This document shows positions 23,581-31,858 of a stretch of DNA of 32,108 nt, in pieces; the first letter of the stretch is position 1; each line of letters opens with the position of its first letter. The translations under genes were made by a program, and so were the position numbers. The stretch spans positions 1-32,108 of the forward strand of contig CAOKFN010000052.1 in the NCBI GenBank assembly GCA_948467735.1, read 5' to 3'. Under the pieces are notes generated by a model. It was not told where the DNA came from, ran no database searches, and saw only the letters and a list, made by a program, of their open reading frames with translations. Source of the DNA: an uncultured bacterium. Its GTDB lineage: Bacteria > Bacillota > Clostridia > Lachnospirales > Lachnospiraceae.

Positions 23581-25260
23581 ATGCTGACAGTGATTCTGAA
23601 TTGGTTATACATGCTTTTTGCTTTTTTTTGTCTGGGATTTGCATTTTCCAAGTTTTCGGGGAAAATGCTTCGCTATTCCATAAGGCGTGTGGATGGTATT
23701 TTGATGGCGGGACTGATAATAGCTGCGGTGTACGCCCAGATTTTCAGCCTGTTTTATCGAGTCGGCATCGAGGCCAACGTGGTTCTTCTGGCAGTGTGCG
23801 CGGCTGTCTGCATTGCTTTGGGCAGGCAGATGGCCGGATTTTTAAAGAAGGCTTGGAAAAACTGCCCGCTGGTTAATAAGATGATCCTGTTGTTGATTTT
23901 TCTTGCATGGGCGTTTTTTACTTCCAGAGGATACAGGGTGACGGATATGGATTTGTATCATGGGCAGAGCATCCGCTGGATAGAGGAGTATGGCGTTGTA
24001 AAGGGCATCGGCAATCTGCATTGCCGTTTTGGATATAACAGTTCGGTCTTTGCGGTATCCGCATTGTTCAGCATGAAATTTCTTCTGGGACGCTCCCTGC
24101 ATGCGGTCAATGGATTGATTGCTTTTTTGTTAAGCATGGCGGCGCTGGACTTGGGAAAGTGTTTCCGGCGGAAGAAAATGCTGTTATCGGACTATGCAAG
24201 GGTTGGGGCCGTATACTATTTGACCACCATATGGGATGAGATAATTGCACCCTCCTCGGACTATGCCGTTATGTGCATGATTTTTATGATTGTCATAAAA
24301 TGGCTGACGCAGCTGGAATCGGAAGATTCTCAGGAACGGAATCACATAGCGCCGTATGGGCTGCTGTGTGTGGCTTGTGCGTTTACCTTGACCTTAAAGC
24401 TGTCGGCTGGGTTGATTCTGCTTTTGGTTTTGAAGCCTGCATATATGCTTTTGAAGGAGAAACGGTGGAAAGAAATCAGCATTTATCTATTGCTTGGCCT
24501 GCTGACGGCTGTGCCATGGATGGCAAGGACGGTTTTCATTACCGGATGGCTTTTGTATCCTTTTCCGGAACTGGACTTGTTTCAAGTGGACTGGAAAATG
24601 ACGGACCTCAGTGTAATTGAGTCTGATGCGGCGTTGATTAAGACATATGCAAGGGGCGCCAGAGAGATGGGAGTGGAAGTGGGAATTGAGGAGTGGTTTC
24701 CTCATTGGTTCCAAAATGAACTATGGTCTACGGAAAAGCTGCTGATTCTGGCAGATGCGGCATCCTGTGTGACAGTAATTGTAAGTGCGGCCGTCATTGT
24801 GATGAAAAAGAAATGGCAGAAGCTGGATCTGCTGTTAGTGGTGGGGACAGTGGGATGTTCTTATGTATTTTGGCAGTTCAGCGCGCCCATGATGAGGTAT
24901 GGGTACGCCCATGTACTGCTTTTGGCAGCGCTGGTCTGGGGCTATATGATAGAAAAGATAAAGCCGGCTAAGATAGTTTATGTGTTTTTGATATTATATG
25001 GGGGATACAAGCTGTATCTGGGCTGTGATTATATTGCAGGCTGCTGTCTCCTGCCAAATTATATCTGGCAGGAGACTTATGATAGTTATGAATGTGATAG
25101 TTATGAAGTAGACGGGGTTACGATTTATTATTCGGGGGGACTGACAGGGTATGACCCGTTTCCGGCCATCCCCGTACCCGAGTATGGGGTGGAACTTCGG
25201 GGAGAAGGATTAAAGGATGGATTTCGTCTGAAGCAGAATGCAGGCATAAAATCCGACTAA
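23581..25260 (+). CDS. LIC_10190-type polytopic membrane protein
   Basis: A 559-aa membrane protein with about twelve hydrophobic segments. After three to four N-terminal segments comes a conserved extracytoplasmic loop, TDMDLYHGQSIRWIEEYG (residues 121-138), followed by NLHCRFGYNSSVF. This resembles the LIC_10190-family membrane proteins, which look like GT-C glycosyltransferases with an acidic and histidine loop motif. A second loop (DEIIAPSSDYAVM) also fits. The C-terminal 60 residues are soluble. The GGAGG before the ATG is well placed. It is the first of four same-strand genes for a probable surface glycan, but a 352-base gap with an inverted repeat separates it from the next. The sugar donor and acceptor are unknown. 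Confidence 0.7.
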   Translation: MLTVILNWLYMLFAFFCLGFAFSKFSGKMLRYSIRRVDGILMAGLIIAAVYAQIFSLFYRVGIEANVVLLAVCAAVCIALGRQMAGFLKKAWKNCPLVNKMILLLIFLAWAFFTSRGYRVTDMDLYHGQSIRWIEEYGVVKGIGNLHCRFGYNSSVFAVSALFSMKFLLGRSLHAVNGLIAFLLSMAALDLGKCFRRKKMLLSDYARVGAVYYLTTIWDEIIAPSSDYAVMCMIFMIVIKWLTQLESEDSQERNHIAPYGLLCVACAFTLTLKLSAGLILLLVLKPAYMLLKEKRWKEISIYLLLGLLTAVPWMARTVFITGWLLYPFPELDLFQVDWKMTDLSVIESDAALIKTYARGAREMGVEVGIEEWFPHWFQNELWSTEKLLILADAASCVTVIVSAAVIVMKKKWQKLDLLLVVGTVGCSYVFWQFSAPMMRYGYAHVLLLAALVWGYMIEKIKPAKIVYVFLILYGGYKLYLGCDYIAGCCLLPNYIWQETYDSYECDSYEVDGVTIYYSGGLTGYDPFPAIPVPEYGVELRGEGLKDGFRLKQNAGIKSD

Positions 25261-25612
25261 CATTAAGATTTCATAAAAAAAGGGAATCCCAATTCACTTT
25301 TTGGAAATATATGGTATAATCTCTTCATACCATGGTAAAATCTTATATATGGCAGGAAGAGATTTTATACCATATATAACAAGTCCATATTCATGGCATA
25401 TAACAGCTGAATGGTCATTCACAGCGGGATGGAATTGCTAATCTGCCGGAATGGAAGCCTGCGGCAGAGGACGCTGTTTGTGATTTGGTATGCGTCTCAA
25501 TGCATAAAATCTGGCTGAAATGTCTAAGGCTCCAGAAATTGGACAAACTGTATGTAACTGCCGAGTATGGATCAAACGGTAATGTCAAAAGGCTGACGAG
25601 GAGGTAACAATT
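25261..25612 (+). other. Intergenic region before the DUF4358 gene
   Basis: This 352-base gap begins A+T-rich, holds the inverted repeat at 25307-25377, and then becomes mixed in composition with no gene that I can support. No clear promoter was found close to the DUF4358 gene; the TATAAT at 25315-25320 inside the left arm has only a weak -35 (TTCACT). Confidence 0.4.
25307..25377. repeat. Long inverted repeat with TATAAT in its arm
   Basis: ATATATGGTATAATCTCTTC (25307-25326) is complementary to 25356-25377 except for two extra bases in the right arm; the loop is 29 bases. The sequence between and after the arms repeats parts of the same motif (TACCATGGTA, TATATGG, CCATAT). It could fold into a stable RNA hairpin, serve as an operator array overlapping a promoter, or be a small non-autonomous element. 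Confidence 0.65.
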
Positions 25613-26263
25613 ATGAAGAAGTGGACAATGTGTCTGTGTGCAGGTTTGGTGATGCTGGGGCTTGCGTCATGCGGCGACGATGCGCAGGGAAATTCCAGCG
25701 GTTCCGACGTACAGGGCGGTTCCGGAACACCGGAAAATACCGCGGTGCCGGAAGGCTCCGATGCAGGAAATGCGGGCGGCGGTGCGGGACAGCCGGATAC
25801 GACGGACGGATGGAGTGAAGAAATGGCCGGACTTAAGGGCGCCGTGGTGGAGGCATTGGGAGATAATTATTGGCCGAACATGCCGCTGGACGCGGAGATG
25901 CTGGAAGCGGTTTATGGAGTTTCGCCGGATATGTATGACGATTTTATGGCAGAAATGCCTATGATCAGCGCGCAGGTGGACGCTTTGGTAGTGATCAAGG
26001 CAAAAGAGGATAAGGTGACTGCGGTGGAGGATGCGCTTAAGGCCTACCGTGACGTCCAGATCAATGATGCGCTGCAATATCCTATGAATGTGAGCAAGGT
26101 ACAGGCGTCCTCCGTGGAGAAAATTGACAATTATGTAGTGTTTGTTCAGCTTGGGGCGGATACCATGAGCGTCATGGACGTCAGCGAGGAAGCTGCAATC
26201 GTTCAATGTCAGGAGGCTAATAAGCTGGCGGTGGATGCTATCAGCAAAAAACTGGGGAAATAA
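25613..26263 (+). CDS. DUF4358 lipoprotein
   Basis: A 216-aa lipoprotein. The signal ends in a canonical lipobox L-A-S-C with lipidated C20. A low-complexity spacer rich in Gly, Ser, Asn and Pro covers about residues 25-65. The rest is the DUF4358 domain (NYWPNMPLDAEMLEAVYGVS, then YDDFMAEMPMISAQVDALVVIKA and VEDALKAYRD). The domain is common in clostridial gene sets with an MBOAT acyltransferase and a DHHW protein, as here, and is thought to act outside the membrane with them; its exact role is not known. AGGAGG stands before the ATG. The MBOAT gene follows after about 46 bases. Confidence 0.9.
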   Translation: MKKWTMCLCAGLVMLGLASCGDDAQGNSSGSDVQGGSGTPENTAVPEGSDAGNAGGGAGQPDTTDGWSEEMAGLKGAVVEALGDNYWPNMPLDAEMLEAVYGVSPDMYDDFMAEMPMISAQVDALVVIKAKEDKVTAVEDALKAYRDVQINDALQYPMNVSKVQASSVEKIDNYVVFVQLGADTMSVMDVSEEAAIVQCQEANKLAVDAISKKLGK

Positions 26264-26309
26264 ACTTAATTGACTCAGCTTTCATGTATTGAAACAGGAG
26301 AACATTGAT

Positions 26310-27719
26310 ATGGTTTTCAGCAGCGTATTATTTCTATTTCGGTTTTTTCCCCTGTTTTTTCTGCTTTATTATGCGGCTCCCGGGAGGATGAAGAATATCA
26401 TCCTCTTTTTGGGGAGCTTATTTTTTTATGCATGGGGCGAACCTGTTTATGTAGTGTTGATGTTGTTTTCTACCATAGTGGATTATACGCATGGGCGCCT
26501 GCTGGGCAGGTTCCGGGATAAAAGAGCCGCGAAAGGGATTCTTCTGTCTTCCGTGATCATCAATCTCTTCATGCTCTGTTTTTTCAAATATACGGATTTC
26601 CTCATAGGAAGCGTGAATTCGCTGGCCGGGACGGCCTTTCCGCTTTTGAAGCTGCCGCTGCCAATCGGTATTTCTTTTTACACCTTTCAGACCATGTCCT
26701 ATACGATTGACGTATACCGAGGCGAGGCAAAAGTGCAGAAGAATCTGCTGGACTTCGGAGTATATGTGACAATGTTTCCACAGTTAATTGCGGGGCCCAT
26801 TGTGAAGTATCGGGATGTGGAGGAGAGGATTCACAATAGGACTATCAGCCTGCTTTCTATCAGCGCAGGATTGAAACGTTTCTGTGTGGGAATGGCAAAA
26901 AAGGTGCTGCTTGCCAATAATATGGGAGAGCTCTGGACGCTGATTTCGGAGATGAATTTTGGGCAAATCAGCGCCGCAACCGCGTGGCTTGGAGTAATTG
27001 CGTTTGCTTTTCAGATTTATTTTGATTTTTCAGGGTATTCGGACATGGCCATCGGCATGGGACAGATGCTGGGATTTCATTTTCCGGAAAATTTCAACTA
27101 TCCCTATATCTCCGCTTCTGTGACAGAATTCTGGCGCAGATGGCATATTTCTTTGGGAAGCTGGTTTCGAGAATATGTGTATATCCCTTTGGGCGGGAAT
27201 AGAAAAGGACTGCCCAGACAGCTTGTGAATATTTTGATCGTATGGATGCTCACAGGTATCTGGCATGGGGCGGGCTGGAATTTTCTGTTATGGGGGCTTT
27301 GGTTTGCGTTTGCGCTGATACTGGAAAAATTGTTCCTTGGCAGGCTTTTGGCGTGGCTTCCTAAAATAGTGGGTATTGTATACACATTGTTTGTGGCGCT
27401 GGCAGGATGGGTTTTGTTTGCGCTGGAAACGCCGGCGGCAATTTGGAGCTATTTTGGCGCTATGATGGGTGGGGCGGGTTTCCTTGACAGACAGGCGCTT
27501 TATCTGGGCGGGCAGTATCTCGTACTGCTATTAATTTCGCTGGCGGCCGCCGTGCCGCTTCCGCATATGCTGGCGAAGCAGCTGGAGAAGTCCCGGACAG
27601 GCATGGGAATCGCGGTATATCGTTTCGGGGAAAAGCTGATTCCGGCGGCGCTTTTGATTTTGTCAATCGCGGGAATTGTGGAGGCATCTTACAATCCGTT
27701 TCTGTATTTTCGGTTTTAA
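26310..27719 (+). CDS. MBOAT-family O-acyltransferase (AlgI/DltB-like)
   Basis: A 469-aa polytopic membrane-bound O-acyltransferase. A TTG at 26289 is in frame, but the ATG at 26310 with CAGGAG about nine bases upstream is preferred and gives the typical start VFSSVLFLFRFFPLFFLLYY. Family marks are LPIGISFYTFQTMSYTIDVY, FPQLIAGPIVKYRDV, DFSGYSDMAIGMGQMLGF, FWRRWHISLGSWFREYVY with H279, and GIWHGAGWNFLLWG with the catalytic-type H319. Proteins of this type pass an acyl group, usually acetyl, through the membrane to an extracellular polymer such as alginate, teichoic acid or an exopolysaccharide. The DHHW protein encoded next is the likely partner that completes transfer. About eleven membrane segments are visible. 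Confidence 0.95.
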   Translation: MVFSSVLFLFRFFPLFFLLYYAAPGRMKNIILFLGSLFFYAWGEPVYVVLMLFSTIVDYTHGRLLGRFRDKRAAKGILLSSVIINLFMLCFFKYTDFLIGSVNSLAGTAFPLLKLPLPIGISFYTFQTMSYTIDVYRGEAKVQKNLLDFGVYVTMFPQLIAGPIVKYRDVEERIHNRTISLLSISAGLKRFCVGMAKKVLLANNMGELWTLISEMNFGQISAATAWLGVIAFAFQIYFDFSGYSDMAIGMGQMLGFHFPENFNYPYISASVTEFWRRWHISLGSWFREYVYIPLGGNRKGLPRQLVNILIVWMLTGIWHGAGWNFLLWGLWFAFALILEKLFLGRLLAWLPKIVGIVYTLFVALAGWVLFALETPAAIWSYFGAMMGGAGFLDRQALYLGGQYLVLLLISLAAAVPLPHMLAKQLEKSRTGMGIAVYRFGEKLIPAALLILSIAGIVEASYNPFLYFRF

Positions 27720-27774
27720 AAGAAAGCTCTGGCGGCAGCTTTTTGTGAATTAACCTGAAAAAAGGAGACTGCAA

Positions 27775-28896
27775 ATGGGTGAAAAGAGAAATGCGCTGAT
27801 TACCATCGCGTTGATTTCGGCGATTATTATTATTTTAACCGCCGCAGATTTTATATATGAGGACAGAATGTTTTCTGAAACGGAGAACAGAGTGCTGGCA
27901 TCCAAGCCGAAATTTTCTGCCGAGACGCTGTTCAAGGGAAGTTATACCCAAGACTATGAGACATATGTGACAGATCAGTTTGTCAGCCGGGACAAATGGA
28001 TTCGCATCAAGACTTATACGGATATTTTTCTGCAGAAAAGGGAAATCGGCGGGGTCTATCTGGGAGCGGACGGTTATCTGCTGGAACAGCATCTTCCGGA
28101 AAAATACACTACGGGACAGGAGACAAAGAAAATTGATTTGCTGGAAAAGCTGGTGCAGAGATGGGATGCCACGGTGATGCTGGTGCCGACGGCGGATAAT
28201 ATTCTGACGGACAAGCTGCCGGCCTATGCGCCTTATTATGATGAGACAAGGCTTTTGGGGCTGGTGGAGGAAAGAGTTGGTTCAGAACATTGGGTGGATG
28301 TCTATTCTATCTTGAAGGAGCATGCGGGGGAGGAAATATATTATCGCACGGATCATCACTGGACCAGTTTAGGGGCATATTATGGTTACTTGGCATGGGC
28401 GGAAGCGCAGGGTGAAACTGCGGAGGTCTATAAGATAGAAGATCTGGAAACGGTGACGGAAGATTTTCTTGGAACACTGCATTCCAAGGTGAATTTGGAT
28501 ATGAAAGGGGATGCTATACAATATTTCCCTTCAACATTAAGCCGTCCCATGACAATAACTTATGATTTTAAGCGGACTACGGACACCTGTTATGAGAAGT
28601 CCCATTTGGATACAAAGAATAAGTATGCCTTCTTTATGGACGACAATCATGCTTTTGTGGAAATTGATACGGATTATCACAATGGGAAAGTGCTTTTTGT
28701 GATTAAGGATTCCTATGCAAACTGCTTTGTTCCGCTGCTGCTTCCTTATTATGAAAAAATATATGTGTTGGATTTAAGGTATTTTAATGGCCGGTTGTTT
28801 GGGTTTATGGAACAATATGAACCGGAAGGGGGTATGGATGTGCTGGTGCTCTATAACTGTGTTCATTTTTTGGAGGATTTTCTCTATTGGCAGTAG
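27775..28896 (+). CDS. DHHW-family (AlgX/AlgJ-like) protein
   Basis: A 373-aa protein anchored by one N-terminal membrane segment (ALITIALISAIIIILTAADF) with the remainder outside the cell. The diagnostic D193-H194-H195-W196 lies in YYRTDHHWTSLGAYYGYLAW. Other SGNH-like blocks are ETENRVLASKPKFS, FVSRDKWIRIKTY near the start and VIKDSYANCFVPLLLPYY towards the end. Members resemble AlgJ/AlgX and are taken to transfer acetyl groups from the MBOAT protein onto a surface polysaccharide. AAAGGAG precedes the ATG. The gene follows the MBOAT gene by 55 bases, which supports a joint function. Length and motif order are normal for the family. Confidence 0.92.
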   Translation: MGEKRNALITIALISAIIIILTAADFIYEDRMFSETENRVLASKPKFSAETLFKGSYTQDYETYVTDQFVSRDKWIRIKTYTDIFLQKREIGGVYLGADGYLLEQHLPEKYTTGQETKKIDLLEKLVQRWDATVMLVPTADNILTDKLPAYAPYYDETRLLGLVEERVGSEHWVDVYSILKEHAGEEIYYRTDHHWTSLGAYYGYLAWAEAQGETAEVYKIEDLETVTEDFLGTLHSKVNLDMKGDAIQYFPSTLSRPMTITYDFKRTTDTCYEKSHLDTKNKYAFFMDDNHAFVEIDTDYHNGKVLFVIKDSYANCFVPLLLPYYEKIYVLDLRYFNGRLFGFMEQYEPEGGMDVLVLYNCVHFLEDFLYWQ

Positions 28897-29018
28897 GGGA
28901 GAAGGGCTGGAGAAGGGAGTTATCCCTGATTTTTATGAACTGCTAAGGCAGGAAGCTATGTTATTGATTGCTTGGTGCTGAAATGGGCGGAATGTCCGGA
29001 AGTGTAAGAGGTGTTTGG

Positions 29019-29723
29019 ATGGAAGCGGTTGTGTTTGATATGGACGGGGTGCTGTTTGACACGGAGAGGGTGTGCATGAAAGCATGGATTGCTGTGACAG
29101 AGAGTCTTGGCCTGTCCGGCATGGAGGAAATTTTCCCTCAATGTATCGGTCTCAATGCCAATGACAGCAGAAAGATTGTTTTGCAGGCTTATGGGGAAAA
29201 TTTTGACTATGTGGATTTTCGCAGGCGGACGGCGGCTTGGTATGAGGAGTATATTGAGAAAAGCGGCCTGCCTATAAAGCCGGGGGTGGAGGAAATTCTG
29301 GGCTGGCTCAAGAATCAAGATATGGCGTCCTATGGGAGAGGGGCATCCCATGGGAGAGGGGCGTCCCATGGAAAATATAAAGTGGGGCTGGCTTCTTCTA
29401 CCAGAAGAGCATCGGTCCTTGGGCATTTGGAGCAGGCGGGCATCAGGGACTGCTTTTCCGTGGTGGTGACAGGGGATATGGTGGAGCATTCCAAACCGCA
29501 GCCGGACATATATCTGAGGGCGTGTGAGGAACTTGGCGCAGCGCCCGGGCAGACATATGCCATTGAGGATTCTCCCAACGGAATACGCGCCGCATACGCG
29601 GCAGGGATGAAGCCGCTTATGGTGCCGGATATGATAATGCCGGATGAAGAGATGCGGCATATGAGCCATAGAATTTTTAGAGATTTGAGGGAAGTTTTAG
29701 AATATTTGAGGGAGAACAGATAG
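29019..29723 (+). CDS. HAD phosphatase (beta-phosphoglucomutase-like)
   Basis: A 234-aa haloacid-dehalogenase-superfamily protein. The ATG at 29019 gives the standard beginning MEAVVFDMDGVLFDTE, with nucleophile D7 and acid-base D9; longer starts back to 28968 add a non-conserved tail. Motif II is the Ser in GLASSTRR, motif III the Lys in HSKPQPDIYLRA, and motif IV IEDSPNGIRAAYAAG. This is the subfamily I pattern of sugar-phosphate phosphatases and phosphoglucomutases; the substrate is open. A repeat of a six-residue unit (ASYGRG, ASHGRG, ASHGKY) sits just before motif II, where relatives have a short turn, and matches an 18-bp DNA repeat. rsmA starts 11 bases after the stop. Confidence 0.92.
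   Translation: MEAVVFDMDGVLFDTERVCMKAWIAVTESLGLSGMEEIFPQCIGLNANDSRKIVLQAYGENFDYVDFRRRTAAWYEEYIEKSGLPIKPGVEEILGWLKNQDMASYGRGASHGRGASHGKYKVGLASSTRRASVLGHLEQAGIRDCFSVVVTGDMVEHSKPQPDIYLRACEELGAAPGQTYAIEDSPNGIRAAYAAGMKPLMVPDMIMPDEEMRHMSHRIFRDLREVLEYLRENR
29325..29378 (+). repeat. 18-bp in-frame repeat in the HAD gene
   Basis: Units GCGTCCTATGGGAGAGGG, GCATCCCATGGGAGAGGG and a third, partly changed copy stand head to tail. Each adds six residues, so the reading frame is kept. The copies are nearly identical, pointing to a recent expansion. Confidence 0.85.
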
Positions 29724-29733
29724 GAGGCAGTCA

Positions 29734-30600
29734 ATGGCGAATCTGGGGATTCCGCAGAATACCATTCAGATATTGCAGAAATATCAGTTTCATTTTCAAA
29801 AGAAATATGGACAGAATTTTCTGATTGATACGGGGGTATTGGAGCGGATTATGGCGGCGGCGGAGATTACGGAGGAAGACTGTGTGCTGGAAATCGGTCC
29901 CGGTATCGGAACCATGACCCAATATCTGGCGGAGCGGGCAAGGGAAGTGGTGGCGGTGGAAATTGACAAAAACCTGATTCCGATTTTGGAGGAAACGCTG
30001 TCCCCGTATTCCAACGTGACGCTGATAAATGAGGATATTCTAAAAGTGGATATCAACAGGATAGTGGAGGAGAAAAATAATGGCAGGCCTATTAAGGTTG
30101 CCGCCAATCTGCCTTATTACATAACCACTCCCATTATCATGGGGCTGTTTGAGAGTCATGTACACTTGAAAAGCATTACCATTATGGTGCAGAAGGAGGT
30201 GGCGGAGCGTATGCAGGCAGGACCCGGCACCAAGGATTGCGGCGCGCTTTCTCTGGCAGTGCAGTATTATGCGAAACCGCTGCTGGCAGCCAATGTGCCG
30301 CCCAACTGCTTTATACCGAGACCTGCGGTGGGAAGTGCGGTAGTACGATTGGACAAGTATGATGTGCCGCCTGTGGAAGTGAGGGATGAGAGAAGGCTGT
30401 TTGCGATAATACGGGCCGCGTTTAACCAAAGGCGGAAAACGCTGGTCAACGCGCTGGGAAATGCGCCGCAGCTGGGAATTGGAAAGGAACGCGCCGCGCA
30501 GGCATTGGAGAAAATGGGGCTTTCGCCCATGATTCGCGGTGAAGCGCTTCATTTGGGGCAGTTTGCGGAGCTGGAAAGAATTTTGGGAGGGGAACCATAA
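29734..30600 (+). CDS. rsmA: 16S rRNA dimethyladenosine transferase RsmA (KsgA)
   Basis: A 288-aa protein of normal length for RsmA. It starts with the family pattern KYGQNFLID (residues 24-32). S-adenosylmethionine-binding motif I is EIGPGIGTMT (53-62), followed by the acidic E76 in VAVEIDK, NED at 99-101 and the adenine-binding motif IV NLPYYITTPI (125-134). FIPRPAVGSAVVRLD and the C-terminal helical domain (FNQRRKTLVNAL) complete it. The enzyme dimethylates two adjacent adenosines (A1518 and A1519 in E. coli numbering) near the 3' end of 16S rRNA during small-subunit maturation; its loss gives kasugamycin resistance. AGGAGG overlaps the end of the HAD gene, so the two are co-transcribed. 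Confidence 0.97.
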   Translation: MANLGIPQNTIQILQKYQFHFQKKYGQNFLIDTGVLERIMAAAEITEEDCVLEIGPGIGTMTQYLAERAREVVAVEIDKNLIPILEETLSPYSNVTLINEDILKVDINRIVEEKNNGRPIKVAANLPYYITTPIIMGLFESHVHLKSITIMVQKEVAERMQAGPGTKDCGALSLAVQYYAKPLLAANVPPNCFIPRPAVGSAVVRLDKYDVPPVEVRDERRLFAIIRAAFNQRRKTLVNALGNAPQLGIGKERAAQALEKMGLSPMIRGEALHLGQFAELERILGGEP

Positions 30601-30661
30601 ACCGCGTTTCCCTTTCAGAATCCTTTCCGGAGTTTAACGTAGTGGCTTGACGTAAAAGAAA

Positions 30662-30690
30662 TTGACAAAAATAGGAACTTTGGTTATACT
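30662..30690 (+). promoter_or_regulatory. Promoter of the coiled-coil nuclease-like gene
   Basis: TTGACA (30662-30667) and TATACT (30685-30690) are separated by exactly 17 bases, about 110 bases before the preferred start at 30800. Confidence 0.75.
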
Positions 30691-30705
30691 GTAATTGTGA
30701 TTACA
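30690..30705. promoter_or_regulatory. Palindrome at the predicted transcription start
   Basis: TGTAAT-tgtg-ATTACA is a perfect inverted repeat that begins at the last base of the -10 box and covers the predicted start site. This is where a repressor would block initiation. Confidence 0.5.
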
Positions 30706-30799
30706 TGCAGGGCAGGCCATTCGGACAGCCCAACCATTCCGGCGTTTCGCCATATTTCACAATTTAAACTTCTATCACAGAAAAAAAGGAATTATGCTT

Positions 30800-31858
30800 A
30801 TGAGGCAAAGTATTATGCTTGATGACGCCATGCTGTGGGATGAGATATTAAAGGCAATTGTAAGCGTTATGCCGGAACAGCTCTTCCCGCTCTTTAAGGA
30901 GGTTTTCGGAAAAGAATACGTCAAAGGCAGCGATATTCGACTGCTGTCCACAGAATATTCAACTTATACGGAGAATCCCAATGCGCCGCCCGGTTCCCGG
31001 CTCACGGACATTACTTTGGCGGTGAACGGCACTGATTATTACCATTTGGAGTGTCAGATGAAAAATGACGGCAGTATGGTCATACGAATGGTGGCTTATG
31101 ATCTCCATATTGCGATGCAGCATGGAACCGCACGTGAAGAGGGAGCTGGAGAAATTGTTATGAGATTTCCCTATTCGGCTGTTATCTACCCGGAAAAAAA
31201 TGATAATATTCCGGATGTTCTGCGCTGCCGTCTGATATTTTGTGATGGAAGCGAACATATTTATCAAATTCCTGCTGTACATATCCAAGCCTTCTCTCTG
31301 TCTGAAATTCTGGAGAAGCATCTTGAGCTTTTTATTCCATACACACTTTTGCGATTAAGGCCAAAATTAAAAAGCAGACAATCTTTAACGAAAGAAGAGT
31401 TGACAGACTTTGTGGAGGAGGTTATAGTAATTCTACAGAAAGAACTGAGAGACGGATATTTGACAGAACAGCAGTTTCGTGATTATCTGCATTTATTTCG
31501 CGACGCTGCCGGGAGGGTGTTTGCCCGCTGTCAGGAGTTTTGGGAGGAGGTAAATCGAATGACCAAACCATTGATTGAGCTGCCCAGCGTAAGAGAAAAA
31601 CGGATGCTTGAACAGTTAGCCGCGGAGATTGCCGAGAAGGCTGAGAAACTGACTAGGATGGGTGCGGAGCTTAGCCAAAGGGACGCGGAGCTTAGCCAAA
31701 GGAACGCAGAACTGACCCAGAGAGATGCGGAACTGACCCAAAGAGATGCGGAGCTTGCCAAGAAAAATGAGGAGATAAATGGAAAAGATGAGGAAATTGC
31801 CAGCTTGAAGGCCGAGCTTGCCCGATTGAAGACAAGTTTAAGCATGCTGTTATGGTAA
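30800..31858 (+). CDS. PD-(D/E)XK-like protein with heptad-repeat coiled coil
   Basis: A 352-aa protein. The ATG at 30800 is preferred to 30794 because AAGGA is then nine bases upstream. The N-terminal two thirds resemble clostridial Rpn/transposase-like nucleases: LTDITLAVNGTDYYHLECQM carries the D...E-x-Q core, and FPYSAVIYPEKND and LEKHLELFIPYTLLRLRP follow. From about residue 289 the protein is one long coiled coil of seven-residue units (AELSQRD, AELSQRN, AELTQRD twice, AELAKKN, EEINGKD, EEIASLK, AELARLK). The domain order resembles the Rpn-like protein at 17385, but the two are only distantly similar. DNA cleavage is inferred from the fold. No inverted repeats flank it. Confidence 0.75.
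   Translation: MRQSIMLDDAMLWDEILKAIVSVMPEQLFPLFKEVFGKEYVKGSDIRLLSTEYSTYTENPNAPPGSRLTDITLAVNGTDYYHLECQMKNDGSMVIRMVAYDLHIAMQHGTAREEGAGEIVMRFPYSAVIYPEKNDNIPDVLRCRLIFCDGSEHIYQIPAVHIQAFSLSEILEKHLELFIPYTLLRLRPKLKSRQSLTKEELTDFVEEVIVILQKELRDGYLTEQQFRDYLHLFRDAAGRVFARCQEFWEEVNRMTKPLIELPSVREKRMLEQLAAEIAEKAEKLTRMGAELSQRDAELSQRNAELTQRDAELTQRDAELAKKNEEINGKDEEIASLKAELARLKTSLSMLLW
31664..31768 (+). repeat. 21-bp tandem repeat coding for heptads
   Basis: Five consecutive 21-bp units (GCGGAGCTTAGCCAAAGGGA with one further base is the first) encode A-E-L-x-x-(R/K)-(D/N). The first two and the third and fourth are nearly identical as pairs, suggesting stepwise duplication. Copy number could vary between strains and would change coiled-coil length in whole heptads. 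Confidence 0.85.
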
